From Cotesia glomerata (taxonomy: Eukaryota > Arthropoda > Insecta > Hymenoptera > Braconidae), in NCBI RefSeq assembly GCF_020080835.1, contig NC_058164.1, positions 15,950,471-16,014,470 on the forward strand: a stretch of DNA of 64,000 nucleotides. The letters run 5' to 3'. The notes beneath the pieces are model-generated. The model was not told where the DNA came from and ran no database searches. It saw only the letters and a program-made list of their open reading frames with translations. The position numbers and the translations under genes were made by a program. Within the stretch, counting starts at the first letter, position 1, and every line of letters begins with the position of its first letter. This document shows positions 1 to 12,363 of the stretch, piece by piece.

Positions 1-1969
1 TCGTAATGATTTTAAATTCCGATCATATCAGAGTTTAACATATTAGAATCTAATTCTAAGAGCATGAAGCATTTTTTCAATTTTTTAAGTCGAGCGGTTC
101 AATCGCCCCGTAATTCAATTGACCCCCCTTCTCCCCGAAATGTATAATTTCTCATGATTTTAAGTCAACAAATTGAATTTCATGCATTTAAATATTACGC
201 TATTACTGGAAAAATAATTTCCTAACATGAGTGATTCCATTCATCAAACACTGAACTAGAAATAATTCAAACAGTTCTACGATCGTCGTTGACGAGACAA
301 ATAGTATTTTACATCAAGTTTCATAATGTTGTTAGTAGAGTTGAAATTTTGAAGAAAAGTTCATACAAAAATATTAAATTTTCAGAAAAAGTTAAAGAAC
401 ATGTCTATTCATGCGTAAAAAAAGTCCTGATAAATCCACGTCGCCTAAATGTAAGGGCCTTAAATCCACGCTGCGTAAAAGTAAAGAAAATTTTTCTCTT
501 ATACTAACGCGGCGTGGATTTATCAGGATTTTTTTGCGTGAGAATAGAAACTTCTAAAGTTAAAATTAAATAAATGCTAGTTTTAAAAAATCAAATAAGT
601 TTTAAAAAATGTTTAAATCACACGGATAAGTCGTTTACTCCGAGGAAATTTCACACTACATGGCCATGTAGAGTTCTCTGTGTCCGTTTTTACACCAAAA
701 TTTTTGAAAGTAAGATTCAATCAATTTTTATGAAAATTTGTGAAAATCTATAAAATGTCTATTAGTCACTATATGTCATAAGTTTTAAGAAATCTCAAAC
801 ATAGTAATTTTTCTTCTGTGTAAGCCGCCAAACACATATAAAAAACAGTCGTTTTCTTCCAAAGATATCGCTTACCAAAAATTTTGATAAAAGTATTTTT
901 TTGAAATAAATGCCTAATTTGTTTTCGAATCGATTTTTGGTAAAAAGTTGTCTTTTTGTGCTTACGAAACTAGGTCCAATGTTTTAAGCTACACCAAAAT
1001 CGTTTGATTCGTTCAGAAGACATCCCGATTCGGATTTTGCAAAAAAGTATTTCATCTATATAACCACGAGATTATCGAACTCGAAGAGCTCGACAATGTA
1101 CTAAAATATATTTGTGAGGTAGAAGAGCTCCCAAAGAGCTCCATACTTTGTAACGGAAAAATTTTCGAACTTTTTTAGTTGAAAATAGCAGGAAGTTCCA
1201 AAGGTGGCCGGAAGGGTTGGCCATTTTTATAATTTTTGACATCAATTCTGTCGAAATCTGCTTAAAATAATATAAAAATGCCCGAAACGCAAAGTTATAT
1301 CTTGCAGTATATTCCTTGAAATAATACTCTTCGAGCACGAATTAAAATAAATACATACTCACCAGACTCACGTATAGATTACTTGACTGCCACTCAAGCA
1401 CAAGCCAAATGCTGCTTATGCCTTAACGCCTTTGTAACACGTTTTAGTTGAAAACTATCGTTTTCTAATAATATTTTCACCTTTGTCGAACGAAACCACT
1501 TCTATCGAATAAGCAAATTTCAAATAAAAAATTACAAATTTTTTAAATTAATCAATCCCTAGAAGCGAAACTATTTATACAAATAAGTAACAACTGAAAA
1601 ATGTTGATTAGATAAAATTATAAAATAAATATTGTTAAACATGTATAATTAAATTTTTGACATCAAGAAGAATACATTTGGTTATAATTTATCTTTCTTC
1701 TAAAATTACTGTTTCTTGTAAGCAAAATTTAAGTTCTGAGAGAGTGAGTGAGGTATCCAAAGATGTCAACTGAAACATTAAAAGAATTAAAAGTTGGTAT
1801 TTAATTAAATTATTTTCTTACCAATCAAAAGTAGATACATTTCCAAGAGAAATTATAAAAAAATTATTTTCTCCGAGTTTTAGCGATTTCCTTACAGTGA
1901 TTAAAATATACTAATTTTTGACATATTTGAAATTTGAATCAAATACGGATATAAAAAATTTGAATCAAA
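1..1969. other. AT-rich non-coding stretch, left edge
   Basis: I see no gene here. Short open frames (for example 289-507 and 1072-1338 minus) have no recognisable domain, low-complexity composition and no splice context. The FAF1 gene to the right lacks its final short exon, which could lie further left than position 1, so this stretch may be intron of that gene. The only clear structure is the small palindrome at 412-541. Confidence 0.5.
412..541. repeat. Small palindromic MITE-like repeat
   Basis: The two ends are inverted copies of each other: the left arm reads CCTGATAAATCCACG and the right arm carries its reverse complement, each followed outward by an A/T run and then GCGT/ACGC. The middle holds a second, shorter copy of the ATCCACGC motif. 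This is typical of a short non-autonomous DNA element. No target duplication could be assigned. Confidence 0.5.
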
Positions 1970-1971
1970 TA

Positions 1972-3931
1972 GGGTAAGTGTGGGTATTACTGCGGATTTT
2001 TTTATTTCAATGATAAATAAATGGTACTTGAGCTTTTTAAATTAAAAAAAATTGTTGCTAATAATTGAAATCTTCAAGAAAATATTTGCTCAGTAGTTGT
2101 ACACGTACAACAATTATTCAATTTGTTATTAATAAATTAAAATTAACTGGCTATGCAGGTAGTAAACTATAGCTTTTTCGTGAGCTTCCGTACGAAAAGA
2201 GGTGATTCTAAAAGATCTTTATCTTTGCATAAAATGGTTCAAATTTAATATTTTTTGCATATAAAAGTAAGATAACCCTTCTTCAATATCAGTCACGTAT
2301 TAAAAATTGAATTTTGATAAAATAATATTGTTTATTTAAAGGACGCAGTAATAGGTACCAAAAGTTTGGAAAATCCAAAAATGCATGCTCATTCATTTTT
2401 TAAGAAAAAAATTAATTATGTAATTGATTAAAAAAAAAACAAAAAATTATAACTAAGCAATTTCTTACAGAGTATTTTTTATTTTTTTTTTTGAATATCG
2501 GCGCCTTTTTTTCTTGTCATATGCGCATGCAGTCTATAAAAATCTAGCTTGATCAAGTGGCGCCATAGTTCTCACGTGACAAACAAGAAAAGTTCGTTTG
2601 GCTTTGTACGGTTGTATCGTAGTGAATTTTAATAAAAATTCAATTAAAAAAAAAAAAATACGTCAGCTAGGCCACTGATATGAAATACGGACCCAGTTTA
2701 TCGAATTCTTAAACTAATAAAAAAGATCCGGTCTTGAAATATCAATTTGTTCGGGAGTAATCGTTGGTACATCCAAAATGGGGTGACATCCGGACGTCCA
2801 CGTAAAATTTTTTTCAAAACGTTTTTTTTTTTTTCAAAATAGCAACATGAAATTAGAAAGTAATTTGAAAATGATTTTAGAAAGTAAAAGATGGTTTAAT
2901 TTAAGTGTTTTTTCGGTGTACATCTTTATATTAATGTATAAGTGTAATATGGTTGTGATAGAGGCATTTAAAGATCACAAAATTGCTTGACCTTGACGAG
3001 TCGAGTATAAAGCACAATCTCACGCGCTTCGCGCTATGAGGCGTGCAATAAACTGACATGTTTGTATTATTGCGAATGTTTTCAATAATCCGCAGTATTA
3101 GAAGCACCTTTATTTGTATGCATTTGTACCAATTACTGCGGATGTAAAAGACATTTATTCTAACCTAAAAAGAAAATATTACCTGTCAAGTTGCCTGTAA
3201 ATTGCTCTTAGTTGAAAATAAATAATCTTTAAAATAAATCATAAATAGAAAATTGATAAAACAATAAAACAAATAAATCGAAGTTGATGAAAAATACAAG
3301 CAGTAATTACAATAAAGAATTTTGTTATGTGAAATGAAGCAGTGAAACTTTCAAACTAAGAAATTTCCATTAAATTAAGTGAATGTAACTTCAAACATAT
3401 TCAAAAATTTTTCTGATTGATTTAAAAAAATTCAAAATGATTTTTTTCAATCAAGATTTGTTTTTCTCCGAGCAAGTTAACTTTTTAATTACTATAAAGT
3501 CTCTGCTTATTATGTTATACGTCACTGGAATAGTCATTATATTAATCAAGTCATTTTATTTAACAAATACCTAATTAGGTATCTTTCAAACATATTTTAT
3601 TCATTTCTTATATGATCCCGAAGTTTTTTGTCATTTAATTTCAGCCGCAGTAATAGACACGCAGTAATTGGGTCATTCGCAGTAATTGACACGTAGTAAT
3701 ACAGACAAGCTCTTTTTATACCCGCAGTAATACATGCATATGACTTTTTTTTTAAATGCTTATTATTTAAACAAAATATTAGTTTATCGCACTCTTGATT
3801 TTTTTTTAAGTCAATAATGAGTCGAACTTTGGTTTAAAAAAAAAAAATCATTGCTATTTTTGAAAAATTCAAAGAAAATGCTTCTGAAGTAAAATCTACA
3901 ATAAAAACCGCAGTAATACCCCCACTTACCC
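1972..3931. mobile_element. Non-autonomous TIR element flanked by TA
   Basis: The ends are inverted: the left begins GGGTAAGTG and runs into a GGGTATTACTGCGG-type motif; the right ends with the matching complement. TA flanks both sides (1970-1971 and 3932-3933), as expected for a Tc1/mariner-type target duplication. The interior has no long open frame. A short GCAGTAAT motif recurs in the right half, especially 3645-3735, and resembles the inner part of the terminal repeat. A stretch near 2600-2800 could be the remnant of a transposase 5' end, but I cannot support a family. Confidence 0.65.
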
Positions 3932-3933
3932 TA

Positions 3934-4452
3934 CTGATATAACAGCAATGTTGTCGTAATTTTTTTTTAAGTTTAGGGAAAATGATCTATGAATTTTCTT
4001 TTTTTTTTTTCCATATGATAATCGGTGTTACATCTTCGAATTTTCAAGTCATTATTACATCCTATCCATCGTTCCATACCCGCAAATAAACAACCTTAAT
4101 GCAACTTGTTGAATTTAATTGAGGTTAATTAAAATAAAAGACATTTATCAAACAAATAATTATTGAACCATTATTTTCAAAATTAATAACTATTTGTAGA
4201 ATAAATTTTGTTACGAATCGACACATACACTTTACCCTAACCGTGGTAACAAGTACTTAGTAACGGGAAATATGATGTTACAATCCCACCCATGAATAGA
4301 AATTAAAAAAGATATTTCAATTACTTCAGTCACAGTAAAAATCTTGTAAACTACTAAATAATAACAACAAAATCATTGTGAATTTATTTCACCGGCAAAG
4401 GAAGGGACTATTAATTTTTAAACTGAAGACATTGTATTCTGAAAAACAAATA
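3934..4452. other. AT-rich spacer, nothing recognised
   Basis: No open frame, RNA gene or clear repeat is visible. It lies between two inserted elements and may belong to the last intron of the FAF1 gene. Confidence 0.4.
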
Positions 4453-5824
4453 AAGGGCATAGCCAGATTAATATGGGAATTCTGCCCTCATGGCTTTTTT
4501 GACTTATACTTAGGGGATCGATTTGGTGTCGAATGAAAATAATTCACATCAATTTTTAGCTCTTTAACTTAAACAGTATTCGAGAATTTCAAAAAAACCT
4601 GTTTTTTCAAAATTATTTTTATTTTTATAGTAAAATTCGGAATTATTTAATGATGATTTTTTTCCTGATTCTTACGAGTCCAAAACATAAAAAAATCATA
4701 TAATCATGATTCTCAAACAGAAATCCGATTTTTAACGGAGAAAAGAAAATTATATTTTTTTTTTCTTAGCCTTCTTGAAATATGTCACTCACCGAAATTC
4801 GTCAGAAAATGTCTTTCATACTCCTCTATACTCAGGAATTTTTTTGAATTTTTTGAAGTGGTGGAACAATTAAAAAAAAATTAAAAACTCATTTTTTTCT
4901 CAAAATCTTGCGTTTTAACAAGCTTACATTTTTTTGAGTACATATAAGGTAAAAGCCCCAATAGATGATCATGTACCAGTATATGATCACTCCATGTATT
5001 TGTATACCTATATTTGTGAATATAGATGTACAGATACATGGAGTGATCATATACTGGTACGTGATCATCTATTGGGGCTTTTACCTTAAATACATAGAAA
5101 ATTTTCTTTTTTATTTAAAATTATTATTTTGATTATAATTTTTATTTTTTTTTGTATCAAAATTCAAAATATTTTCCAATAGTATGAAAAAATATATCAG
5201 TATTACCTTTAAGTGTCTTTTGAATCATTAATAAACCTTCTAATCACTTTAACCTACTGATTCTTTCTGTTTATCTTTTGCGAAGATATATTTTGGTAAA
5301 AAAAAAAAAAATTTTCTACGTATTTATGTATACTTACTAAAATAAAAATGTAAGTTTGTTAAAACGCAAGATTTTGAGAAAAAAATGAGTTTTTAATTTT
5401 TATTAAATTGTTCCACTACTTCAAAAAATTCAAAAAAATTCCTGAATATAGAGGAGCATAAAAGACATTTTCTGACGAATTTTGGTGAGTGACATATTTC
5501 AAAAAGGCTAAAAAAAAAAAAAAATACAATTTTCTTTTCTCCGTTAAAAATCGGATTTCGGTTTGAGAATCATGATCACATGATTTTTTGTTTTGGACCC
5601 GTAAGAATTAGGAAAAAAATCATCATTGAATAATTCTGAATTTTACTATAAAAATAAAAACAATTTTGAAAAAATATGATTTTTTGAAATTCTCGAATAC
5701 CGATTGAGTTAAAGAGCAAAAAATTGATGCGAATTATTTTCATTCGACACCAAATCGACCCCTTAAGTATAAGTCAAAAAAGCCATGGGGGCAGAATTCC
5801 CATATTAATCCGGCTATAGCCTTT
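4453..5824. mobile_element. Long palindromic (foldback) element
   Basis: Two arms of roughly 490 bp (about 4453-4940 and 5340-5824) are near-identical inverted copies. The outer part of both contains ATTAATATGGGAATTCTGCC and a motif matching GACACCAAATCGA. The inner ends both contain the GTTTTAACAAGCTTACATTT / GTTTGTTAAAACGC motif. No protein is encoded. The loop is occupied by a second, independent palindrome (4947-5086). Confidence 0.75.
4947..5086. mobile_element. 140-bp near-perfect palindromic MITE, TA target duplication
   Basis: Both ends read AGGTAAAAGCCCCAATAGAT inward and the element is an almost perfect hairpin over its length. TA is duplicated on both sides (4945-4946 and 5087-5088). 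This fits a Tc1/mariner-type MITE. It sits in the loop of the larger palindrome, so it is the younger of the two. Confidence 0.75.
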
Positions 5825-6069
5825 GTGCAAATTGTACACAGAAGTTGATAGCTAGCACATAATAAACATTCACAATCTCCATTTTTTCAAAAAACACTCA
5901 TGGAAGTTTACACACAGAAATATCTTTTTTCCTTTAACACTTTGAAATTAGATTAACATTTTTGTTTTAACATTTTGATTAACATTAGATTAAGCTTTTG
6001 CTTAAAAAAATCAATTTATCTACTTTCGATTCGATATTTCTTATTTTTTTATCATGAAGATTTACTTAC

Positions 6070-9000
6070 ATCACGTCGAGGCCAGCTGGATATCACCTTA
6101 TATTCATCAGTAGGATAGCCTTCCACGATAAGAAAGTTTAGAAGTATTTGTAAAGGAGTATCTGGCCTAAATTTACGTTCTAAAAATTTACCGCCTGGTA
6201 AACGGATTTTAACCTTTAAAATATGATTGCCAGACTCTTCATCAGGTTCCGGAGGTAAGCTTAATTGTACAGCTTGTCTATGTGCTTCTTTTTTTGCTTC
6301 TTCAACTAATCTTGTATTTTCTGCTTGTTCTTTCTTTTTTTGCTCCAACTGCTGTTGGATCTGTTTTGCTTCTTCTTTTGCTCTAAAATTAAATTAAAAG
6401 TTAAACAAATATATATTATTAAACGGATATTCAAAAAGCTTAATACCAAATTATAAAACAAACCTGTCAGCAGCTAAACTTTCTTGATATGCTTGATCTT
6501 GTTCTTGTTTCACTTTTTCTCTAGCTTGCCTTTCTTTTTCTGCCTCTACGTCTACACGTTTTTGCTCCTAAATTTTAGTTTCAAAATTTTATTTTTTTTA
6601 CTTTGTTTCATAAATACAATTATAAAAAAGGGACTCACTTGAAATATGTCCACTGCATGAATTAAATTAGTAAGTAGTTCATTGACTCCCACATTTCCGT
6701 GCACTATGGTGAAAATTTCAGTTGTTGATCGGGATCGCATGAGAATTATGAAAACAGGTAAGGTATCAACATCAATGTTTCTTACAGCTTCAGAACCCAC
6801 TATCCCTAATGACTGAGTGAAAGAAGATAAGAATCTAATACAAAAATAAAGTATATAGTTTCTAAAAATAAAACAAAAAATATTTTTTTATGCACAAGCA
6901 TTTTTGAAATCTTACTTTTGCTTATTACTTTCATAGGTAAAATCCCATCCCCACACAACGAAGTTTGCAGATAAAAGCTGCAAAATTGTTTCACAGCCCA
7001 ATAATTGTGTACAGAATACATTTGTCAATACACTATTGTCGTGGTGCAGATATACGGCTAACAATTTTCTCTAAAAAAAATTACAGCAACAAAAAGATTA
7101 TATTTATTAAGAAAAGATCACTGCTCGATTTTGAATTTTTTGAGCACAAACCATACATTTTCATTCTTCAAATTGATTAATAACATTTAAATAAATAAAC
7201 TTACTTTTTCAACTTCCCGCTATGAAAATCAATGATTTTCAAAAAAATCGAGGCATAGAGAGTCGATGAAGTTAGTATGAAATTTAGTTGCATCACTCGT
7301 GCGGTACGAAAGATTTCATACTAACTTTATCGGATCTCCATATCTTTACGTGTAAAAGAAGCAATTTCAAAAATTAATTACTGAAAAACGGTACGGTGAA
7401 TCGATCTGAAATTTTAGTGGTAAACTTTTGATGTATTTATCTTTCGATAAAAAAAATTTTTTAAATTTTAATAACATGAATTGTACGACCCGACTACCTT
7501 AATTATTAGTGCTCAAAAGACTGAAGTAAATGGAAAAGTATTGGAAAAATTGCATTAGTCACGAGATTTTCAGTATTAAAAAGCGTAATTAATGTAACTT
7601 GAAAGTAAAATCTTACATAACTTAAAATTATATTTCAAATTTCGTTCTCGAGATCACTAGGTAGTACCGCCTTTGTACGCATATTCACATCACAAAGTTC
7701 AACTGTAAAAACAAATATAAAGCGTTTCCCAGGTAACCGTCTTATTTATCCTCATTACGTTTTTTGTGCGCTGTAAAGTGAACATCACATTTAAACATCT
7801 AATTAATTTAATTAATTTATTTAAGATAATTTATTCAGTTGACTATTTATATTATAAAAAAAAAAAAAATTAGTTTTTATCTAATTTAAAAATGGGTAAC
7901 AAACGTCAAGCTTATAATAACTCTGATCTAGAGTTACTCCAAAAGAAATTGAAACTCTACCAAGAACTTTTCAATTTGGAAAATACAGATCGACCATTGG
8001 AAGATCTAGTTAAAAACCAACCTGACAATGTTTCTGAGGGTGAATAATCATTTATTATTTTTTATTTTTTGTCTTTTTTTATTTGGGCAACAAAAATTAA
8101 ATTTTTTAATTTTGTTGTACCTTTTTTTTGACTGGGTTAAGTTTAAAAATAGAGAGTTAGAATTTATTTAAAAAATTTTTCTACTCTCTGCGTCAAGAGA
8201 AATTATTTTTTTCTGCTTGATAGCTTCTCTTAACCTAGATCTTATGGTCTTGCAGACTCAAAAGATGATGACACTTCTCAAAGTGACAATGACTTGGAAC
8301 CGGAAATCGATCCTTCCCTTAATAATGATCCCAAGACATCAGTCGGGCTGCAAGATACAAAGGCTCCTGAAGCTTCTACCCTCAGCGAACCTATCCTTCA
8401 AATGTTGGGTTCTGAAAAAAGATCCTTGAAAGACAAAAGTTTCAACGAATAAATATCAAATTTTAAATTTGCTTTAATATGGCTCTTTACCGTAAGATGG
8501 ACGGTGGCGTTGTTTGCTCGGTGGGTCTTATATACGTGACTGAATAAAGTAGTCAGTACTTGTCTCGGATAGCTTAACTGGTAGAGCCCTTGGCGCGTAA
8601 CCGAGAGATCTGGGTTCGATTCCCAGTCTGGGCTGTCTGATTATTTTTTCAATAACGGAAAAATTCCCACTGAGTAGGTTCCCCCCTTTCCCTTATCCGT
8701 TCTTTCCCAACTCCCTTAAAAAATTTGCTTTAATATGGCTCTTTACCGTAAGATGGACGGTGGCGTTGTTTGCTCGGCGGGTCTTATATACGTGACTGAA
8801 TAAAGTAGTCAGTACTTGTCTCGGATAGCTTAACTGGTAGAGCCCTTGGCGCGTAACCGAGAGATCTGGGTTCGATTCCCAGTCTGGGCTGTCTGATTAT
8901 TTTTTCAATTACGGAAAAATTCCCACTGAGTAGGTCCCCCCCTTTCCCCTATCCGTTCTTTCCCAACTCCCTTAAAAAAAAAAATTTGCTTAAATATGGT

Positions 9001-9692
9001 TTAATTTGCTTTAATAACGATATTATAAAAGATAAATTCAATGATAGAATTTATAGTTTAGATCCTATTCTTGAAAAATTAGAAAATTTAAGCCCACTTA
9101 ATAATCTTAATTTACATCAATTAACAAAAAAATTAGTTGTTTTACTTGCAATAGTTTCTGCACATCGGGTCCAAACGATTTCTTTAATTAAGAGAACTAA
9201 TATTCATAAAAAAATGATGGCTATGAAATTGAAATCCCTGATAGGATTAAATCCTCTCGACAGTGTGCATTTCAGCCACTTTTAATTATTCCAAAATTTA
9301 ATAATATTAACCTATGCGTAGCTTCGACATTAGAGCATTACCTAACTGTTACATCTACTATAATAAACAACAATGATTGTCTTTTTCTAACAATTAAAAA
9401 ACCTTATAAAAAAGCATCAAAAGATACAATCAGTAGATGGATAAGATCTTTTTTAACTGAGTGTGAAGTTGGTGAGAACTATACTTCTCACAGTCTTAGA
9501 CATGCGTCTACTTCAACTGCCTTAAGCAAAGGAGTTGATATAAGTATCATAAAAAGTCTTGCAGGATGGTCTAATAAATCCAAAGTCTTTGAGAAGTTTT
9601 ATAACAGACCTATAATTAACAATAAAACCACGTTTGCATCCTCAATATTATCTTAATATTACCTATTACACAACTATTTATATTATTTAATT

Positions 9693-9729
<37 letters not shown>

Positions 9730-12124
9730 TTCACGATTCAATTTGTAATGATTAATTTAATTGTTCATTATTCCTAATAAAAAAAAAAAAAAAAAAAAAA
9801 AAATTTTTAATTGAACTTTATTGTTCCTTACTTAATATTTAATTTACATGTTACAGCTCTGAACATCTACCTAGTGATCTCGAGAACGAAGTTTGAAATA
9901 TAATTATGTAATCGAGCGAGGTCGCCGAAGCTCGATTATAATTATATTGATAATTTCGTTCGAAGAGATCACTCCCACCCATCTTTCACCCTCCCAGTGA
10001 TCTCTTCAAATTAAGCTTTAGCTGAACTGTATGAGGATAAATAAGACGGTTACCTGGGAAACGCTTTATATTTGTTTTTACAGTTGAACTTTGTGATGTG
10101 AATATGCGTACAAAGGCGGTACTACCTAGTGATCTCTTCGAACAAAATTATCAATATAATTATAATCGAGCTTCGGTCGCCTTCGGCGACCTCGCTCGAT
10201 TACATAATTATTCTACAAAGAAAAGAAATATTAGATCAATATAAGTGCATTGTCAGTTCGATGAATTCAAATTTAAATATCGATAATATTGTATTTTACG
10301 TGTTTTCAATAAAAAAAAAATTTTTTATTATAATTCAAAATCTCAAAAACTTAAACTTCTAGAATGGTGATTAACAAATTATTTCCATTACCTCTTTTGG
10401 TGACTTCAAGCAAGACTCTCGTATAGCTTCATCAAATGTACCCGTGAAAAATTCAGGATGAATCAAACCATATCTCTTTTCAAATTGTTCCGAGAAATGC
10501 AACGTGCCCATTGTTTCATCTTCCACATTTTCAGGAACTAAATTATTCACAATTATCAATAATATAATAGTTAGTATTCTCAAACACAATACGACAAAAT
10601 AGTAAAATCTTAAACTACACGAGTCATTATCTGGTTAGAATAAATTTCTTTTTACTGTCACCAAAAATAACCTATGTAGTCAAATTTGTAAGAAAATGTG
10701 TAACGTACTCAATCTCTGGAATTTCGTAGGAAGAATATTATCAATAAAAATATCATCTTCAATAATAAATGATTCGGGAACATCTTCAAATTCTTCAGCG
10801 TCTTCAGCTTCATCGGCTGAACTATCACTCTCAACAATTACGAGATCCTAAAATGATAATATTACAGACAATGTTACATTCGTAAAGAAAATGTACATAT
10901 ATTTCATTACTTCATCTTTCTTTTCTTTAACAAGCGTTTGTGATACTGATAAATCGTGCTCTGGAAATGCAATGCCACTTTGAGCAAGTGTTATTTCATC
11001 GTCTTTTACAGAATTGGGCCAGCCCTTCCACTTTTGATTTCTCACAGGAACGTCTGTTAAAGTATAAACTCCAGTTTTCACATCAAGGATCGTGTGTGTT
11101 CCTGGATACTTTAAATTATATGTTTTTCCATGTACATCATCTCGTACATTTAGAATGTATGTTCGAGTTAATCGATCTGATAAGTAAGACCTGTAACAAA
11201 CAATAATTATATTGGATATATTGAATATTAAAAAAAAAGTCATATCCGCCGTTTAAATGTTTCATTAACTTACGCTTCTAAGCAAGAGTCCCCAGTTTTG
11301 ACTTTAGATGTAATAAACAATGTATTATCTTGAACCAATTCAAGTGATTTCAACAGTGAAGAATTTCCAAGTGGTGCTTTTTTCCAACCATTAATTTCTT
11401 GTTCACATGGGCCGACCTTGGTTTTTTCGAATATCGCATACTTTAAATCTCCTTATTGGTGTTAAGAGACAAAAATGATTAATAATGTCATTGTTGTTAC
11501 TATAATAATTAACTCATAAGCTTATAAACTCTTAAAATACAGAAATTTTAAATACATACTCAAAGTACATAACTCTGAAAGATTGATCTTATAGACTGCA
11601 TTTAAATAGTGAACATAAAAAGTAAGTATTTTTGGAACTTCTGAAACTTCAATATGACTTGTTCCAGGTTTAGGATTTTCAGACTTTTCTTTTGACGCAG
11701 TACTATCTTTTGTAGGTGAGGTGGTATCAGATGAAGAAAATGTTACTGTGGGAACTCCTTCCACAACTTCAACCATCTCAACATCAGGATTGATCTCAGA
11801 AGGTAATTGTTGTGAATCATGATTCATAACTGCATTAAGAGCCATCTGTATATGTACAAAAAAAAAAACAATTACTAATGAATTACATTAGAACTTTATT
11901 TATGATTATATATACTACTAGCATCTAAAAGTTTTTCAAAATAGCTATCTGGAAGAAAATAACTTTTTTGCCGTAATTTAGAAGCCGTATGGTAGAAAAA
12001 AAGTCATTTTTTCTTCAGAATAATTAAAATGAGAAAAAAATTGCAATTACATGCCAATAACCATGTCCTACACATCAAAGTTATTTACTTTTTTGAACTA
12101 AAAAAATATCAACCATTTCAGTAT

Positions 12125-12161
<37 letters not shown>

Positions 12162-12363
12162 AATTCTATACTTAACCAATAAATCCCAATTGTTACTTTC
12201 GAGATGCATGATAGCTTCACCAACATCGTCGATTCCGCTGCAAGCCTGGAATTGATGTTATTCAATGTAACAATTTTTTGATTCACAAAATTCATCCTGA
12301 CTTTATTATAAAAATAACATTTACCTGAAAATCAGCTAAAATAACCTCACGATTTTCAGACAT
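6070..12363 (-). CDS. FAF1 (casp): FAS-associated factor 1 / Caspar (UBA-UBL-UBL-UAS-UBX), 3' exon missing
   Basis: Ubiquitin-binding p97/VCP adaptor; the insect orthologue Caspar restrains NF-kB (Imd) signalling. Coding exons: 12363-12325, 12245-12177, 11845-11560, 11451-11274, 11190-10911, 10847-10709, 10537-10392, 7070-6916, 6834-6639, 6567-6464, 6382-6070. All have AG/GT borders and consistent phase, giving 635 codons with no stop. The start MSENREVILADFQACSGI matches the FAF1 UBA domain (residues 1-45). Two ubiquitin-like domains follow (about 100-185 and 190-270), an acidic linker (285-330), the thioredoxin-like UAS domain (345-495), a charged coiled coil (496-575) and UBX (575 on, with the SWPRRD motif). 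Human FAF1 is 650 residues, so only a short terminal exon is missing; I did not find it between 1 and 6069. Intron 7 (7071-10391) holds a retroelement. Confidence 0.93.
7071..7625. other. Intron 7 of FAF1, left part with repeat fragments
   Basis: Non-coding. A fragment starting CAACTTCCCGCTA (about 7208) resembles the end of the (TG)n-cored repeat family seen at 36317 and 49319. Inverted copies of a GAAGTTAGTATGAAAT motif lie at about 7268-7325. No gene. Confidence 0.45.
7892..8452 (+). pseudogene. Truncated gag-like ORF of the DIRS-like element, apparently spliced
   Basis: Exon 1 7892-8039 begins MGNKRQAYNNSDLELLQKKL. A GT donor at 8040 and an AG before 8256 allow an in-frame join to exon 2 (8256-8452), which ends in LGSEKRSLKDKSFNE and a stop. 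Copy 2 of the element continues past SLKDKSFN with a longer conserved region, so this copy is cut off right there, at the border of the SINE units. The region is rich in acidic and polar residues and has no enzymatic motif. Its role as a structural protein is inferred from its position upstream of the recombinase. Confidence 0.55.
8468..8985 (+). repeat. Two tandem tRNA-derived SINE-like units (256-bp period)
   Basis: Two nearly identical units each contain a tRNA-like head (8563-8633 and 8819-8889), a common body, and an A-rich end followed by the start of the next unit (TTTGCTTTAATATGG). The tRNA-like part has good D and T arms (T loop TTCGATT) and an anticodon arm with loop CGCGTAA, but position 33 is G instead of U. 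That argues for a SINE head and against a working tRNA. A third copy is at 31846-32046 inside another transposon. Confidence 0.7.
8995..9655 (+). pseudogene. Tyrosine recombinase (C-terminal catalytic region) of DIRS-like element
   Basis: The residues expected of a tyrosine recombinase are visible: first Arg in SAHRVQT, the HSLRHAS box (HxxR), a Trp in LAGWSNKS and the nucleophile Tyr in KFYNRP. The frame changes near 9212: the upstream frame runs to IHKK and the downstream frame resumes at YEIEIPDR, so at least one frameshift is present. The N-terminal part is lost at the SINE border. Related fragment on the minus strand at 35530-35960. Confidence 0.75.

Larger units (their letters stand above)
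7626..10215 (+). mobile_element. DIRS-like tyrosine-recombinase retroelement, internally deleted (copy 1)
   Basis: Inverted terminal repeats: 7626-7790 is matched in reverse near 10020-10140, including the stretch through CCCAGGTAACCGTC. A further inverted pair (about 9885-9985 and 10130-10212, with GAGCGAGGTCGCC) looks like the internal complementary region of DIRS-type elements. It encodes an N-terminal gag-like fragment, then two tRNA-derived SINE units, then a tyrosine recombinase. The reverse transcriptase/RNase H part is absent. Copy 2 (46020-59847) keeps more of gag. The element lies in FAF1 intron 7. The DIRS-like label rests on the repeat layout plus the recombinase motifs; Ngaro- or Crypton-like elements are alternatives. 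Confidence 0.7.

Noticed and set aside
1072..1338. Minus-strand 88-codon gene
   Set aside because: No recognisable domain, and no relation to the missing FAF1 terminal exon, which should encode the end of a UBX domain.
8563..8889. Functional tRNA genes
   Set aside because: The tRNA-like heads have G at position 33, imperfect acceptor stems, and are embedded in repeated units found in other transposons; better explained as SINE heads.
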